DNA of 64,000 bases from Plumapathes pennacea. Taxonomy: Eukaryota > Cnidaria > Anthozoa > Antipatharia > Myriopathidae. How positions within the stretch are numbered: position 1 is the first letter of the stretch; the number at the start of each line of letters is the position of its first letter. The stretch covers positions 6,818,001-6,882,000 of the forward strand of contig OZ038471.1 of NCBI GenBank assembly GCA_964036295.1. Direction: 5' to 3'. The notes beneath the pieces are model-generated. The model worked only from the letters and a program-made list of their open reading frames with translations, ran no database searches and was not told the origin of the DNA. A program made the translations under genes and the position numbers. Below, one piece after another: positions 1 through 14,239 of the stretch.

Positions 1-405
1 GTTTACAGCGGAAACTCTTTTACAAAAACGTTAGCCCTGACTGTTTATTTAACAATTTGGCATCAGCTTTTTATGTGCGTGTCCTGTGATTAGTGATGAA
101 ACGCATCCTAACATTCATTGTCAGAAAGGCCGTAGATCCATGAGCAGTTTCACATTTGCCCTCAACTTTTTTTGTTCCAGGGTTTAGATGCATCAGACGA
201 GCACGGACTTAGTTTGTTTGGAATGGAATCCAGGGAACAAAACGAGCACAAAGCCTTCGAAGCCCGCGTACGTTGATTGTGAAGCGGTGGGAATTCAGGT
301 GGACAGCGTGGGATAAATTCAGTAAAGAGGAGACCCGGAAACCAATTATTAGAGATGCATCTGTGGCAGCTGGGATCCCCGAGAAAGCAGTAATCGCGAC
401 AGCAG

Positions 406-476
<71 letters not shown>

Positions 477-1006
477 GGGGGGGGGGGGACACCTGCGACT
501 CAGATACAGCGTTGGACGTACAGATAGTAGTTCGAAGAATGGCGTTGATATGGACAGTAAGCAATGGCCCGAGATCCAGTGATACCAAGTTCGGACAATG
601 ATGGTACACCACGGGCTGACTTGCAGGAAACACCAAGTGCAGTGTCCGACAGCGTTTCTCAGAAGAAGAGTGAATTCTCGTCGAGCCTGCACCAGGTAGT
701 CAACCTTTCATTCCCTATTCCTTATGTTTTTGTTTGTTTGTTTGTTGTTTGTTTGTTGTTTGTTTTTAATACTGTTTTTGTATTTCTGTGTTTTATAGAA
801 CAAAAAACAAACATAATGTAACTATTTACAGTTAAATTATTCACTGGTAATAATTCAGATAAAAGTTTTAAATTAAATGAAGTTGTTTTATAGAAAAGCC
901 GATCAGTCATATTATTGTCATAAAATCTCGTGACTATGACATAGTATTAGAAGCCAAGGACACCCTTGTGTTTGGCTTTAGGGTATGTTGTTTATGTGCT
1001 TTCTTA
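1..1006. other. No gene seen; microsatellites
   Basis: No supportable coding region. Contains a (TG)n run at 407-473 followed at once by a G run (476-488), and a (TTTG)n-like run at 727-770. Both ORFs crossing the TG tract are repeats read as codons. Confidence 0.6.
407..488 (+). repeat. (TG)n microsatellite plus poly-G run
   Basis: About 33 TG units followed by TATG and 13 G. Alternating purine-pyrimidine of this length can adopt Z-DNA. Confidence 0.95.
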
Positions 1007-1790
1007 CTAGATAATTTCGTGAAACAGGAGTGTGTTTTTTTTTAAGAGGCTCTTCCCAGTAATTCCACAGTACTGATGGCCTGTATGTGACTGACTTACG
1101 AACGGCGTCCGTGCGTGGTTGTGGGATGACTTACTTTTTCTATTTCTTAGAGAATATTTAGAACTCCTTTGAGTGAAAAGTTTACTAAGGATGGTTTCTG
1201 AATGTGCTGACTTATGCACAAATGTCTCTAACTTATTATATTTACAAATTAGTGTGTTCCATTGTACTCTTTCAAGGACGTCAGTGCTGGGAGTGTTCCA
1301 TTCAATCTTGTAAATGATCTTGGCTGCCCTTACAGTCATTTTCTCTAGATCTTGGAATATGGTCTTATTACCCCTGAGGAGTATTCTGTAAGTGATTGAC
1401 GGCAGGATCACTCTGAAGTGGATTGTTGCGAGAGTACTGTTTGGTAGGAATTTCAGAGATTTGAGCAGATTGAGTTTGTTAGCATATGATTTGATTATGT
1501 CCTGGAGGTGCGTTGTCCAGTTCAATTTATTGTCAATATGTTGATGTCAAGGCAAAAACACTGGTTTAGCAGCTCAGCCTTTTCCGTGTCACTGCGGGTG
1601 GCCAGAGCCCCATCATCTCTTCTTATTGCTGGTGGCGGGGTCACTGCTGGAATATGCTGCTTTCTTTAATAGCTTCCAGAAGCTTTTGGCGACTTACGCT
1701 TCTTAAATTGGTCTGCGAAGTATTTCTCTTTGGTACGTCTTAGTTCGTACGCGTGACTTCGTTCCTTGGTGTCTCCATTCTTTGTTGGCT
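1007..1790 (-). pseudogene. LINE (non-LTR retrotransposon) reverse-transcriptase remnant with the catalytic core deleted
   Basis: Reading the minus strand, 1780-1680 encodes the pre-RT segment (RTKEKYFADQFKKRKSPKAS, then a stop), and ~1625-1553 encodes IRRDDGALATRSDTEKAELL, both typical of the stretch before the RT domain in LINE ORF2. Then 1525-1007 encodes the C-terminal thumb region (LNWTTHLQDIIKSYANKLNL, Leu/Ile-rich, MTVRAAKIIYKI). The RT palm motifs that should lie between are absent, and frames shift. It is a dead, internally deleted copy. The LINE clade cannot be named without a search. Confidence 0.72.
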
Positions 1791-1949
1791 TCACCTCGTT
1801 TAGCGTTCTATAAACTTGAGACTGCTAGCATCGAAAGAAAACAAGTTTATTCCATTATGCTTGCCGTTCCGTGACTGACCACGACTAAAGTTAAAATCTC
1901 TTCAGATCTAAGTGCTCTCACCTATTTGAGAAGAAATTTGAGAACACAG

Positions 1950-2193
1950 GGCCCAGTTTTTCAAAGCACGATTAGGCTAATCCTGGATTAGGTCTAAACT
2001 TTCTTGTCATTTATAAGTTAGCCTAAAAACGTGAAAGTTTTGTCCACAACGACTTTCTTGATAACGTTGTAAGCTGGAACAAGCTTTTTATTCCATCTTC
2101 GAACAAAATCCTGCAGTATATTGGCAGAGAGGTCGACAGAAAGAATTTCGTTTATCCTGGATTAGCTTAATCGACTTTCGAAAAAGCGGGCCC
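1950..2193. mobile_element. MITE-like element with terminal inverted repeats (family 1)
   Basis: The left end (GGGCCCAGTTTTTCAAAG, then the GATTAGGCTAATCC core) is inverted at the right end (2155-2193, GATTAGCTTAATCG then AAAAAGCGGGCCC). About 244 bp, no coding capacity. Related sequence occurs at 33892-34131, and half copies occur at 41278-41362 and about 58385-58490. Confidence 0.7.
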
Positions 2194-3557
2194 AGTTCTT
2201 TTAAAACATTCCTAACCTCGTCCCCAGGGCCATCACGCGGATGGCCCTGGGGAGGAGGTTGTGGCTCTCTCGACAAAATGGCGGCTCGGTTCGTTATGGA
2301 AGGCCGATATTTCGCCGAAAATCTGCTTTGTTATGGAACAATCATGACCAGGGAGTCGAAATATACTTGGGTGAAAGTTTCACGCTGTCGGCAGTGGCGA
2401 AAATCCATCATATCAGCATTGGAGGAATGAACTAGTTAAGGTGTGTGTCGTTGTTTGACGTATTCTCTAATCATTCTTGATAAATATAATCTATTGCGAA
2501 TCATGCATGTTATACGTACAGATACATACAGTACATGTGCATAGTAGTAGTACATTAGTAATGGTCTATTTGACAGAACAGCTAAATTTAAATCAAGTGA
2601 GGCCAAACGGGCCATATAACTACAGTACAGTATACAAGAATTAAAAATATTAAAGATAATAAATAATGTGTATTTAAATCAATAAGTAAATAAGTGAGAA
2701 AGTATAATACACAATAGCTAAATTATAGTAATGCATGATTTACCACTGAGTAGAACAGAGGCTATGTGCATGATGTTAGGGTATACAAATGCGTAACATT
2801 GGGCTGTGCATCGGGCATCAGGGATTTCATGTATCTGGCATATCAGAATTAGTATCAGTCATATCAGTGTTGGTATCAGTATCAGGCATTTCATGTATTG
2901 GGCATCAGGGATTTCATGTATCGCAGGGCATTTCATGAATCATGCATTATGATTTCGTGTATCGGCGCCATCGGGAATTGGAGACTTTGTATTGCTTGAT
3001 TGTCTACAAATTATATATTGGCAATAAACATGCACTCTGTGATCAACCACTATTTATCACATCAGAAGTCGACAATAGCGTACAAAAATTCAGTGAAATG
3101 CCACAAACCAAATTGACTGTATTAACCAGATGACCTTGGACTAATAAGCTACGTATAGTAACTAATATTTATAATTTTCAAGAAGGGAGTAGATTGAAGG
3201 AACTTCCTAAAGGGTATGTGAGTAGTATCTAAACTTACCCAGAAAATATGTTTATATCGCTGTGTTTGCTGCTCCCAAATGTTGGTGAAATATCTGGTGA
3301 TTGTGATTGCATTTACACATGCAAGCACATATCAGCTGCATGCACCCACACTTGGTGGCAGGAGCTTGTTCTTGATAAGACTCTCTTTGGTGAATGCATA
3401 TAAGGAAGCTGATGTACATCTTTGTACAACATTATGTGCCAACCCCAGCGACAATCACTTCACTTGGCAGTGATTCCCAGCTTTCAAAATCAATTTAGCC
3501 ACATAATACTTATTGCTCGCGGCTGTGCATCGAGTTTCTTTTCTTTCTTTCTTTTTT

Positions 3558-3590
<33 letters not shown>

Positions 3591-6500
3591 CTGGGTCGAG
3601 AATCAGCACACAGTGATTGGTTCATATTGTCACGTGATATGCAGTGACACAAATTGACTTGAGAGTTGGGCTATTGAATTGCTCGTTACTTGCATGTGAA
3701 AGTTAACTGCATCTGTTGCATTATCTGTGTTGCTCAAACTTTATGTAGAGCACACACAACAACGTGTATTGAACAAGAACTGTCTTTTTAATGTTCATCT
3801 GCCGAGTACATACAGTTGACTGATGTATCGGTTATTGTAGTCTGTTCATGGCATGCTGATCATTCTAAATATGACGATAGGATTATGTTATGAATACGAT
3901 ACGATACTGAACAGCTATTGTTGTAGTTGAACTGCTAAATGTCAAACTGTCACAACATCCCATCCAAACTCAACACCGTTTGGCTCTGTGGAACATGTAC
4001 GGATAAACTGGATTTTAGGGTGGAATAATTTTGATTGTGTTGCTAAGTTCACCGTGGAAATGTGATGGATTTGATTATTTGATGGATACCACTACGGGAT
4101 TGCAAATAACTCTGTCGCTGCTAATTATTTAGTCTCGACAAAACTTTCTGTGGCGACAAATACTTAGAACTGGGAAGATAACAGGCCAAAAACCAAAGCT
4201 ACAGTGAGCTTTTGCCGTAGAACAAAAGTGATCTATGCTTTACACTGTACATGACATAAATGCTTCTGCTTATCATACATTGCCTGTTGAAATGTTTCTT
4301 CCATTCGATCATGTAGCCTTTGTTTTGCAATGGTCATTGTATAGTAGAAATGAAAAATACGCCGAAATAGTCCTGAGCATTGAGTTTGCAGTCACAAATG
4401 GACTGAACACGCTGTGAACAAAACCACAATAATATTGTAAACAAGTCTCGTGTTGGGCTCGTGTTATACTCACTTTCAATTTGTTACAAAGCACGAATAC
4501 TTGAAAGCCTGATAGAAGTGAAACACATTCAGTTAAAAAACAAGACAGACTAGTATTGAAGCGAAGGCTGGAATAATCGTGGCCTCTGATTAGAATTAAG
4601 TGTTCGAAGTCAAACTGTCAAAATCGATTACGTTCATAAAAAGACAAATCACGCATTACTCAGGTTTACTCGGTGGCGAACCGTTTCGCTTCTAAACTCA
4701 AAATGCAGAGTCGCTCAACCTTTAAGAACCAAGTGTATGAGTGTTGTAATGATAAATAATTTATAGTTTAACCAGGTTTCATTTAAGCAAGGTGTCAAAA
4801 GCCAAGTTCTCTATACTGTGTGATATATTTCTGGTGAGAAACTGGAAGTCGCTTGGGAGTTCCGCTCTCGACCCAACTAACGCCGCGAGCTAACTGGCAA
4901 CTCCAGTCTAGTTATGAGACTTGAATTGAAGTGTTATTTTCTGACAACAGTTCAATATACAGTAGCCTCTCTTGCTTCAGCAAGCGAATTAACTAGTGTT
5001 ACTAACAAGTAAATGTACATGAACAGTCATGTAAATGTATGAATGCACTGCCTACAAATTTATGTCAATCAACAAAATTTATCAGTCGTTTCCCAGAACA
5101 ATATTGCGGGCCAACTTGTTTTTACACTGAGTCACTGGGACGCCACTTGTTGTGTGTACGCAGTGAGACAAACAAAACATGCTGCAGGTGTAGCTGGATC
5201 CTAAACAGATATTAAATGGAATAGCCCATTACATAACCATTATGCAAATCACGATATTTTGCGATAACCAAGTTCCACAATTATTGTTTTATTATTCAAG
5301 TGAGCTTGCATTTCACACATTTTTTAACATAAAATGTGCTGGAAAGCACACATTGTAGTGAAAACGAGTTGCCGTGTTCACACAGGTGGAGAAAACTGCA
5401 CATGAGCAGACACATTTTGTAGACAGTATTTTCAGTGACATAGCAGTCTCTCTGCCAATAGAAAGAGATGGAGGAAAGAAAAAGTATCGATTGATAATAT
5501 AATTTCTTTTGTTTAGAGTTATAATTCACAAACAAATTAATTGCTTCCCTCAAGAGAATATATAGCAAGAAAGGCCCTGTTTACAGGATACAGTGTTACA
5601 GTGCCACAAGAAACAAAAAATGTATCAAACACAATATTAAGGTGACTGGAAAAAATGGTGGGCCATTTTAAAATAGGTTACCACGCTGAATCAGCTGTTG
5701 TTCTGCCCCCATTTCTGACAAACACAATATGAAAATGCACTTGTAAAACTGAAATCTTGCTCTTGTACCATTTTATTTATTTGAAAGTTCTGTTTATGCT
5801 GAGAAAAGCAAGAGGTTTCATGTTTGCTTTCTTCAATTCACCATTTTGTATTTAATATTAAAGAGAAAACCCAGTGGGGGTCCCCTTTTATTATTATAGT
5901 GCGCCCAGTGTTTAAACTTTGAAGTAACTTTTTGCTCAATTGATATTTTGATCAGAAAAATATAGAACTCAAGGCAATGAAATGAAATGAAATTGAATTA
6001 AATTAAATTAAATTAAAAAGGTGCAAAAGTGAACAAGAAAATTTTAGGCAGTTTAGAGTTATCAAATTTGTATTTAAGTATAATATATGTATATATAATA
6101 TAATGTAATCATGATACATGATACATGTAGGTCTAGTATATGCTAAAATTATAAACTAAATGAAGAAAGTAACCTTTATGTACAATAAGACTACTAGGTT
6201 AAATAGAGGCAAGCCCAGACAAACACTTTTAAGCAAGATTTTGCTGGCTACTCTGGCTAAACCAAAGTCTGTAAGTCCATGACCAAATATACTTTTGCAT
6301 AGGCCAGAACTTGATCACCCTGGCTGAAAGATAGAGCACAGCAAACCCAGACAAACATTTTTAGGCCAGGCAATTCCTGGCTTCAGTGCCCTTGTTGAAA
6401 CTAATGTCTGGTACAATAGGCCTAGCCAAATAGCTTAGGCCAGGCTTTCCTGGCCACCTTGGCTGAGCTAATTATCCTATTAAGATATTTTTCCTGTTGA

Positions 6501-8219
6501 AGTCAGTGCTTGTTCACAGGACATATAATTAATTGTCCAAAACAATCTGTTTTGTAAAAGAGTATGTTTATTATGAAACCACTTGTAAGACATAATGTAC
6601 TAAGGGCTTTTTTCCAATCTTCATTTCAGGCCTTATCCATCACTAAAGCCTCTCGCTACTCCTCAGACTTGGTGTCTCATGTGTTGCTTATCCATCCGGT
6701 TTATCCAACGTCCGATCCACCATGGCATGCCCCCGGTGAGTTGATCTGTACTCTAATTAATTATTCTAATAGAAATATAGATATCCCCTTGCCCTGATGC
6801 AGCAGTTTTGATCCTGTGGGAAATGTCTTTACTCTAGAACAGGTATTGGAATAGACAGTCTAAGGTGATTGCATGATTTGTATATTCTCCGAAAAATATT
6901 GCATATCTCTGGCTAAAAAAAAATAGAAAACAACACAAAACAACACAAAACAAAAACAGTGGCACACTTGATAGAAATTAAGCAGTTCAGGTGCAGTGTA
7001 AACAATAATATATCACCAGTCTGGGCCGGCTTTGGCCAGAAAACCTATCAGGTACAGTGGAAACAAGAGGCTTTCAATCATCAGTTTTCATTTTCATGCA
7101 AATCAAACTCATTTTCATGAGAAAGGTTTTGCACTGGGCTTTGGTTTGAAACAAAAGCAACAGGCATCTCGCAAATGGCCTATTCAAGTTGTTTCTTGTG
7201 AGGGATATTGTTTCGTGGTGGCAATTTTTCGTGCCTCCTTTGTTAGCATAAGTTTGTGAGACTGCTGCATATTTTAAATGCATTTTCATCGATGCAGTGG
7301 TGCTCATGTATTTTTTAACACATGTGCATATTTAATGAGCTCAAATCAATTTGTCTGAACGTCAAAACAACCTATTTTTTCCCAAAGGCAATTAAAGCGA
7401 AACTTGAAATGGTTTATTTAAAAGTACTAATCCAAACACCTTGCCTGCATGATCACTACTACTTCTGTGGCAATCAAATACAGTCATACTTCAAAAGGCT
7501 TGTCACCACTTCTCACCGTAATTGCTATCAGGTCAATGGATTTCTTGAACATGCAGTTACAGCTTTCCAGCCCTGTGATTTTAAATCTTGAAAGAAAAAG
7601 GAAGTCATCTGACTAAACTATGCAAGTGACGATCATGCACTGTGGCAGTAAAACTACAGCGAGATACGCTAGATTGGTCCCAGTTCGGTCACAGTGGATC
7701 CAGTTACTTTAAGATCAAATTTCGAGTTGTTTCAATGTGCATGCTGCTTGCTTCAGGGTGAAAATTTCTGGTCGCTCCTTTCGTTGGTGTAAGTTCAGGA
7801 CACTGTTGCAATTCATTTTATTTTGATAAAGGCATAAAAAATATGTAAATCTTTGTGTTTGTCAAATATGTTAATTTCACCATGACGGGTCAGTATTTGA
7901 TTTTACGCATTTCAGGCTTTGTTGCTTTTAAACACAATTGTTGTCATTTGTAACGGAATTAGTATGAGTCTTTACATAAAAGAAAAAATTCGGCTTTGTT
8001 GATTAAATACAATTGTTGTCATTGGCAACATGACAGAGAAGTCCGTGACTGATGAACATTAAGAACCGAGTGTCACGATTAGTAACCCTCGCAGAGCTAA
8101 GAGATTACTGTGTTGAAGGGAGAGTTCGTTTTCCCTCAGAAAGTGACCAACAGTGCCCAACTTTTGCAGTTAAATGACCAACAGTGCCCAACTTTTGCAG
8201 TTAAATGTGATTTCGGGAT

Positions 8220-8246
8220 GGGGGGGGGGGGGGGGGGGGGGGGGGG
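8220..8246 (+). repeat. Poly-G run (27 G)
   Basis: Uninterrupted guanines, capable of G-quadruplex formation; length may be affected by sequencing error. Confidence 0.9.
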
Positions 8247-11200
8247 AGTAGGGGGTGCAATACTCACTGAAGTTTAGGTAGGAGGTTGTAGGCGATCCTA
8301 TTTAAGATCGGACAAAAATATTTCAGTTTACTAGTGCTAAGCACTAGTAAGGCATATGGCATACCGGCATGGCAATGACAGCTTTAAATTCTTTGTGCTA
8401 AGAACGCATTTTATTGGCAAAGTGTCTTAATATTTATCTAACTGTGGACATGACAAAATTTGGAGCTTTTCAAGACTTTCGAAAGCTAAGTGTATGCCCT
8501 GTTTAGACAGAGAACACTTTCAGGAAATGCAGGGGGGTATGTGACCAACAGATAACCCAGAAAGTACTGAACGTTCTTTATTCACTATCTCAAATAAGTA
8601 TCAGCGTCACGCATTTTTTTTTTTTTTTTTTGTTATCTGGCGAGAAACAAAACGATTTACTGAATACCTTTGAGTACAGCTCCGATCGGTGACTCCGTCT
8701 TCTTTAGAACCATTTTTTCTCCCTAGCTTTGCGAGGGTAATGTTCAAGACGTAAAATGGGAACATTTCGTTTTTCGAACAAAAGGGTCGCTTTTTCGCAT
8801 TTTAGTGTTCGTCAATCAGTCAGTCAACAACCTCTGTCATGTAAAGATTGATAGAGGGTCCATTGCCAATACCAACAGTTTGCAAGCCAAATTTCCTCAC
8901 GCGTAGATTCGAATAGTAAACAAGCGACTCGTGTTACACGAAGGTAGTCTCGACTTGCAGGACTTCAATGATACGTTTAAGTTTCACTAACAGTACATTT
9001 TCGATTTTGTATTTAATGTAGTACAGATGAAAATATTCTCAGATTCACATGTACTTCTTGTGCGCAGAGGGATAATCAGTCTGAGTTTCAGTTTTATAGA
9101 CGAGAGCGCTGCACTCTATAAGCAATATAAGTCTTTAGTCAGTGTTTGCACTGATGGTTTATTAGTGTTTACACTGCGCCAGAGCGGCCCAAAATCCTAT
9201 CCATTAAAACCTAACCTGGAATTTTAGTTTCTTTTTAGCGCGGAAAAAAAAAATAAGTCACGCAATTTATGCCTTAGACAATGCAAGGTTTGAATATCTG
9301 TTTTAGAATAAGTACTTTCCCACAGGAAGTAAATTTGTCTACCAGAAATATACACTCCGACTCAAATTCCCCACCCCTCCATGGTAGAGGTCAAAAAATG
9401 TCCCACACTAGGGACAGAGCGGTATGTCAAATTTCCGCCTCCCCGAAATCTACCGAAGACTTCGCATACACGAGTAGTTTTTTCCCCTAGTTTTACTCTT
9501 GCATGTTTTAATTACGTCACATTCTCTTTGGCCCGAGGAGAGACTGTGACCTAATTAAAACATCACACCTTTCTGTATATCATTATTTCGACGTTGTTGT
9601 TGTCGAATGTTTTCTAATGTCGAAATATTCGGTACGTTTCGTGTTCAATCCTGCTATTTGTTTTGCCTAAAAGATGGGTTAGCTGACCGAACGTGTTCTT
9701 GGACTTCAGGGCAAAGATAAAGTGCAGGGCGACGGCAACTGAGCAAAACTACGCTGTCAAGCATTGATGCACGTGGAGACGAGTTGTTTGCCTGGTGAGT
9801 TTTGAGTTCACTGCTTTCGCATTACGTTTAGGGTTTCATCTCAGTCAGTACATGTACATTTAACCCAGCCAAAAGACATTGTTAGCTTACAGAATGCGTT
9901 TCTTTGCACACAGAACTCAAGCGACGACAGAGGAATGGACAAATGGACTGTTGGAATTGAGTAATGGACTACCCTGGATGTTATGAACAACAATGGACTG
10001 TTGGAATTGAGAAATGGACTTGAATGGACAAGTAACAAGCAATGGTTTCTACAAGGACACAAGCGCTAGACTACTGCAAAGTAGGGCTTACTATTGTTAT
10101 TAGTTTGATTCAGGTTTACGAAGCTGATCGGTACCATGCATTCCCTACTGATAAAATTACTGGCTAAATTTGGCTTATAATTTACTGTCTATAACACAAC
10201 CTTATTGGATTTTATTTTACAAAGCGGAGCTTCGCGTCGTATCTTTGTTTTAAACAAATTGTCCATCTCCAAAACAGTTATTTTATGATGCATGAAACAT
10301 ATCAGCCTGGTATACTCGCGTTACTACAATGAGGTATCTCGATAATTTTTCGGAGTTCACGTTTTTTCTCGTGTCAGAAGTATCCCTTTCAGTCAGTCTA
10401 AATTCAACATTTATTTGGCTTAAACGGACATTCCTTTATGTTATTTGAATTAAACATTTATTTTCTTCACAAAAAAAAAAAAAAAAGGCAAATGAATGTC
10501 GTTATGATTTTCTGGAAATCAGTGCTTCGAGTCAAGTTTATGTTCTATCGAGACACCTCATTTCGACGTTAGCCAAGCTTACTTTAAATGACTGCAAACC
10601 CGTGAGATTCAAAGTCATTTTTGCGGCAAACTAAAACCTTCAGCTCAGTGCTACAGATACTTTTTATCTCGAGTTCGACGCAATATCGAGCGCGAACTTT
10701 TAATGTAACAGCCGAGAATTTACGGTATACGCGCTTATACTCGAAATTAGTTCATGTGTTTTCTACATATCTGCTTTTCTGTTGGTTTGTTTCATATCCA
10801 AACGCAAGCTGAGCGAACGGAGTGTTTTCTTTTCTTACGAAACGGTTTCTCGTGCGATTTTCTCTTGCGAAACGAATACAAAACATTCATCTGTTTCTTA
10901 TCGTGTCCAATTTCGCGTCAACGGCATTGCAGTCATTTTAGTATGCTTGATCTGTGTATGTAATGGGAAATGGTTGTTTTCTTTTCGAATCACTGAAAAT
11001 TTAATCGCAAATTTCAAATAGAACTTTGCGATGCTGAAATAGGAACGAGAAGGCTAGGGCAATTTTTATCTCGGCAAATTTCAAATGGAAATTTGCGTTC
11101 GAAGTAGGAATCTTGCTCAATTGGTTAGTCGCAAATTTCAAATGGAACTTTGCGATGGTCAATTGGAACGTTGTTATATGCACAGATTTTCTTTACATTT

Positions 11201-11365
11201 TGACTTCGGGTTTTCAGGCTAAATAACAGCCGTTTGAACAATTTGGTGCGAAGCTAAAACTTCCATTCTACCTTTATGATTTTCTAGTGATTCAACAACC
11301 ATATCTCATATTGTGCGTGTTTATTAGAAGCAAGGGAATACTTTCCCTCTTTATTTCAAAAAGGA

Positions 11366-11583
11366 TTTGAAACGGGAGGCTCTGAGAAACGTCTTTCATT
11401 TTGGCTCCGATATTCTTGATTTGTCTGAAGACTTAGGCCAACTTCATGCGCCGAATTTAACATGAACGGGGACAATGCAAAATATTCTTTTTCCTTAAAA
11501 ATTGTGCAGTTGAATATCCTAGTTTTCAGCAACCTTTTTTCTTCGCGTTATCATCTTTCCGTTTCTCAGAGCCTCCCCTTCAA
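11366..11583. mobile_element. Short inverted-repeat element
   Basis: GGGAGGCTCTGAGAAACG at 11374-11391 is a perfect inverted match to 11560-11577, with weaker matching outside it. About 200 bp and no ORF, consistent with a small non-autonomous element. Confidence 0.5.
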
Positions 11584-11919
11584 TTTACTTAACTACTAGG
11601 TTCGCGAAAGGGCTTTGAAGTAGTAATAGTAATAGTGGTTGTAACAGTTTAGTAGTGCTCTTGTACTACTAGTACAACTCTATTACTCTTGCTGTTTCAA
11701 AGTCCGATCATTAACCTCATTAGGTAAGCAAAAAAATTTGACTATAACTGGTGCCATCCGCTAACCCCGACCAACCTCCCCTACCGGAAAATTTACTTAT
11801 ATACACTCTGAATGTGACGTCAATAAAGTTTGAAAAGCATCATGGTCTTATGTCATCTTTAATTATAAAACAGGTTTTGCAGGTTACACTTCATATTACA
11901 TATTCATGTACATCATATT

Positions 11920-11937
11920 CCCCCCCCCCCCCCCCCC
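11920..11937 (+). repeat. Poly-C run (18 C)
   Basis: Uninterrupted cytosines; equivalent to a G run on the minus strand. Confidence 0.9.
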
Positions 11938-14239
11938 ACAGACATCTTTATTAAGCACATCATTCAACAGAAATATAAAATACATGCAATCAAACTGGAA
12001 GTCCATTAAAAAGTTAAAGGCTACAAACATTTCAAAATACACCGACTACGCTTTTAGAGCCTTCGCGAAAGAAAACAGACACCGATTGCTGCTTAGCAAA
12101 ATGGATCATCTGATAAACTAGGATGGAGGAAGAGAACTGCGCACTGCTCGCAAATGACAATGAATAACTTAGTTTTCGCAAGAAAAATAAATTCAAAATA
12201 AAAACACGGCGTCAAGAACTAAAATTTAACAAAGGTACTCGTCGAAAAGTAATACTTAACGTTACTACATTCTGCAACCGAGGTCAGATGAAAAATTGTG
12301 CGACAGAATTAGAACGACTCTCCAATCCAATAGACAAAGTAAAAGCGCGCGATTCTCTTCCAACCATCCCAACTTAACAGAACGACAAACTAAACAGTTC
12401 TAACTCAAGCAACGCACAAACCTAAACTCTGGTACACCTGAAAATTGGAAGAAAAAAGACGCGACCTGGACAAACTTCGGAGACAATTTAGTCAGGCCAC
12501 CAAAATTGTGGCGGTAATGAATCATAGAAGACACAAAACTGTTGGGTTTCAGCGTCAAATTGTTCCTGTTTGAATACACAAAGTTCCATTCGAATTTTGC
12601 GAGTTAATTTTCAGATCGTACCAGAAAAAGATACACCCTTCAGAAAAGATAATAAAAAGCACAAAATAATTGGGTGTAAAACTTGCCCAAACAGAATTCC
12701 ACAACTGCAATATTTCTGCCGCGAAATACTCTTCATATCTGCCGGAAAAGCTAAGAAATATTCAGATCAAAATTGTCGTAAAAATAATTTGTGTGGACTT
12801 TCAATTTCTGAAGGGTATATCTAACAACAGCATCGGCAAAAAAGAATAATAATAATAAGTTGAGGTGTTCCAAAGAAACCTATTAGATAGTCACGCTTTA
12901 CTCGTCAAGTAGGGAGAAACTGGTGTACACGAATTTAAAAGCGACAAGAGAAATATTGTACAAAACTTTGCAAATATGAACGCGAGGGCGACTAATAAAC
13001 AGCAGTTTCGAAAACAAAAATGATGCTTATGCACTTCACAGAAAACACGAAAAAAAATGCGACAACAAAAGCCGTATTACAAGGGAAGTCGAGCGTTTTG
13101 TACATCGTCGAAACAGAAAACGATAAATTTGCAAGCAGAAACAAATAACGTATCATCAGTATCTGCGTAATCACAACTTGGTTAGAGGAACAAAAAAGTT
13201 ACGCGCAAAAACAAGCGCCAATCGTTCACGATTTAAGAAAAAAAAAGGACAGTCAGTTGAAAAGAAAAAAGTGCGGGCAAAACAAGCATTCTTTGTAAAT
13301 CAAACTAATTGGACCTCACTGTTTTTAGCAGCCAGTTGGCTGTTCCAGATCTCTGTTTTTGCATAATTTATCATTTTAGATTTTTCCGCATATTAATGTT
13401 GATACCGGACCTGGAAATTTTGGTATTTTTCTTAAAGGTCAAATATAGCCACCAGTGAAATAAGCTCCTTCTCTTGCAATAAAACGCTGTTCACACGTAT
13501 GTGACAGATAGCAAATCAGGGTTTTGCCGAAGTACAGCAGTAATAGTAAAACAAATTCGAAAGTGCCCTCGCGTTTAAAATCGTTCTTGTTCGTGAATTT
13601 AAATAAAGAAAAGTCTTGGAGAGAATTTAACTGACCAAAAACGTTTGGAACACCTCTTTTGAAGACAAATCATGACTTCACACGTCATAAATGTGATGCG
13701 ACTGTAGAACATTATTAACGTATTCGAGCTTACGGTTTGCTGTTCATATATTTCTTCAGTCGTCTTCTATTTTGAAGCCATTAACCCTCCAGCCAAATAT
13801 TCCTTGTAAACTTTGAGTCAAGTCCATGTGCCATGCTTCTTTCCACATGTCCCGAAAGCTACGTGACGTGAACGCACTGCGAGAAAAGAGAGCAATGTAT
13901 TGAATAACCTGGAATGTTTCAAACAAGACATGCAGAAGCTAAGCGTACGCTCGCTTCGTTTCGTCCGCTTGTACCTCGCAAGTTTCAATTGAGTGATGCT
14001 CACCAGAAAGTCTGACTTTCGCTTGCTTCGCCATTTTAGGTCTTCTAAGTTCTTCGCATGAAACACGTCCTTCTTCGTCGGAGTCTTCTCACAAATGGCT
14101 GCTGTGCACGATGGAATGAAACGTGTGAAAAATGTTGTCAAGCTGGTTTTGGCACGCTTATTGTTTGGCATATAATTTTATACACATGGGACGCATGAAC
14201 AAAACAGCGCCTGGGGTGGGGTGGGGTGGGGGTTATAAG

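Larger units (their letters stand above)
2441..14200. other. Long region without a recognisable gene
   Basis: AT-rich, no exon with a recognisable domain on either strand. Holds degenerate direct repeats (2810-2950, CATTTCATGTAT-type units; 6195-6480, units with CCCAGACAAACA and GGCCAGGC), poly-T (3552-3590), a G run (8220-8246), a C run (11920-11937), triplicate AAATTTCAAATGGAA-type units (11000-11165) and an inverted-repeat element (11366-11583). Confidence 0.55.

Noticed and set aside
2271-2430. Possible first exon ATGGCGGCTCGG on the plus strand (about 50 codons)
   Set aside because: Good-looking start context, but it stops after ~50 codons with no domain and no downstream exon found; a repeat-derived sequence is as likely.
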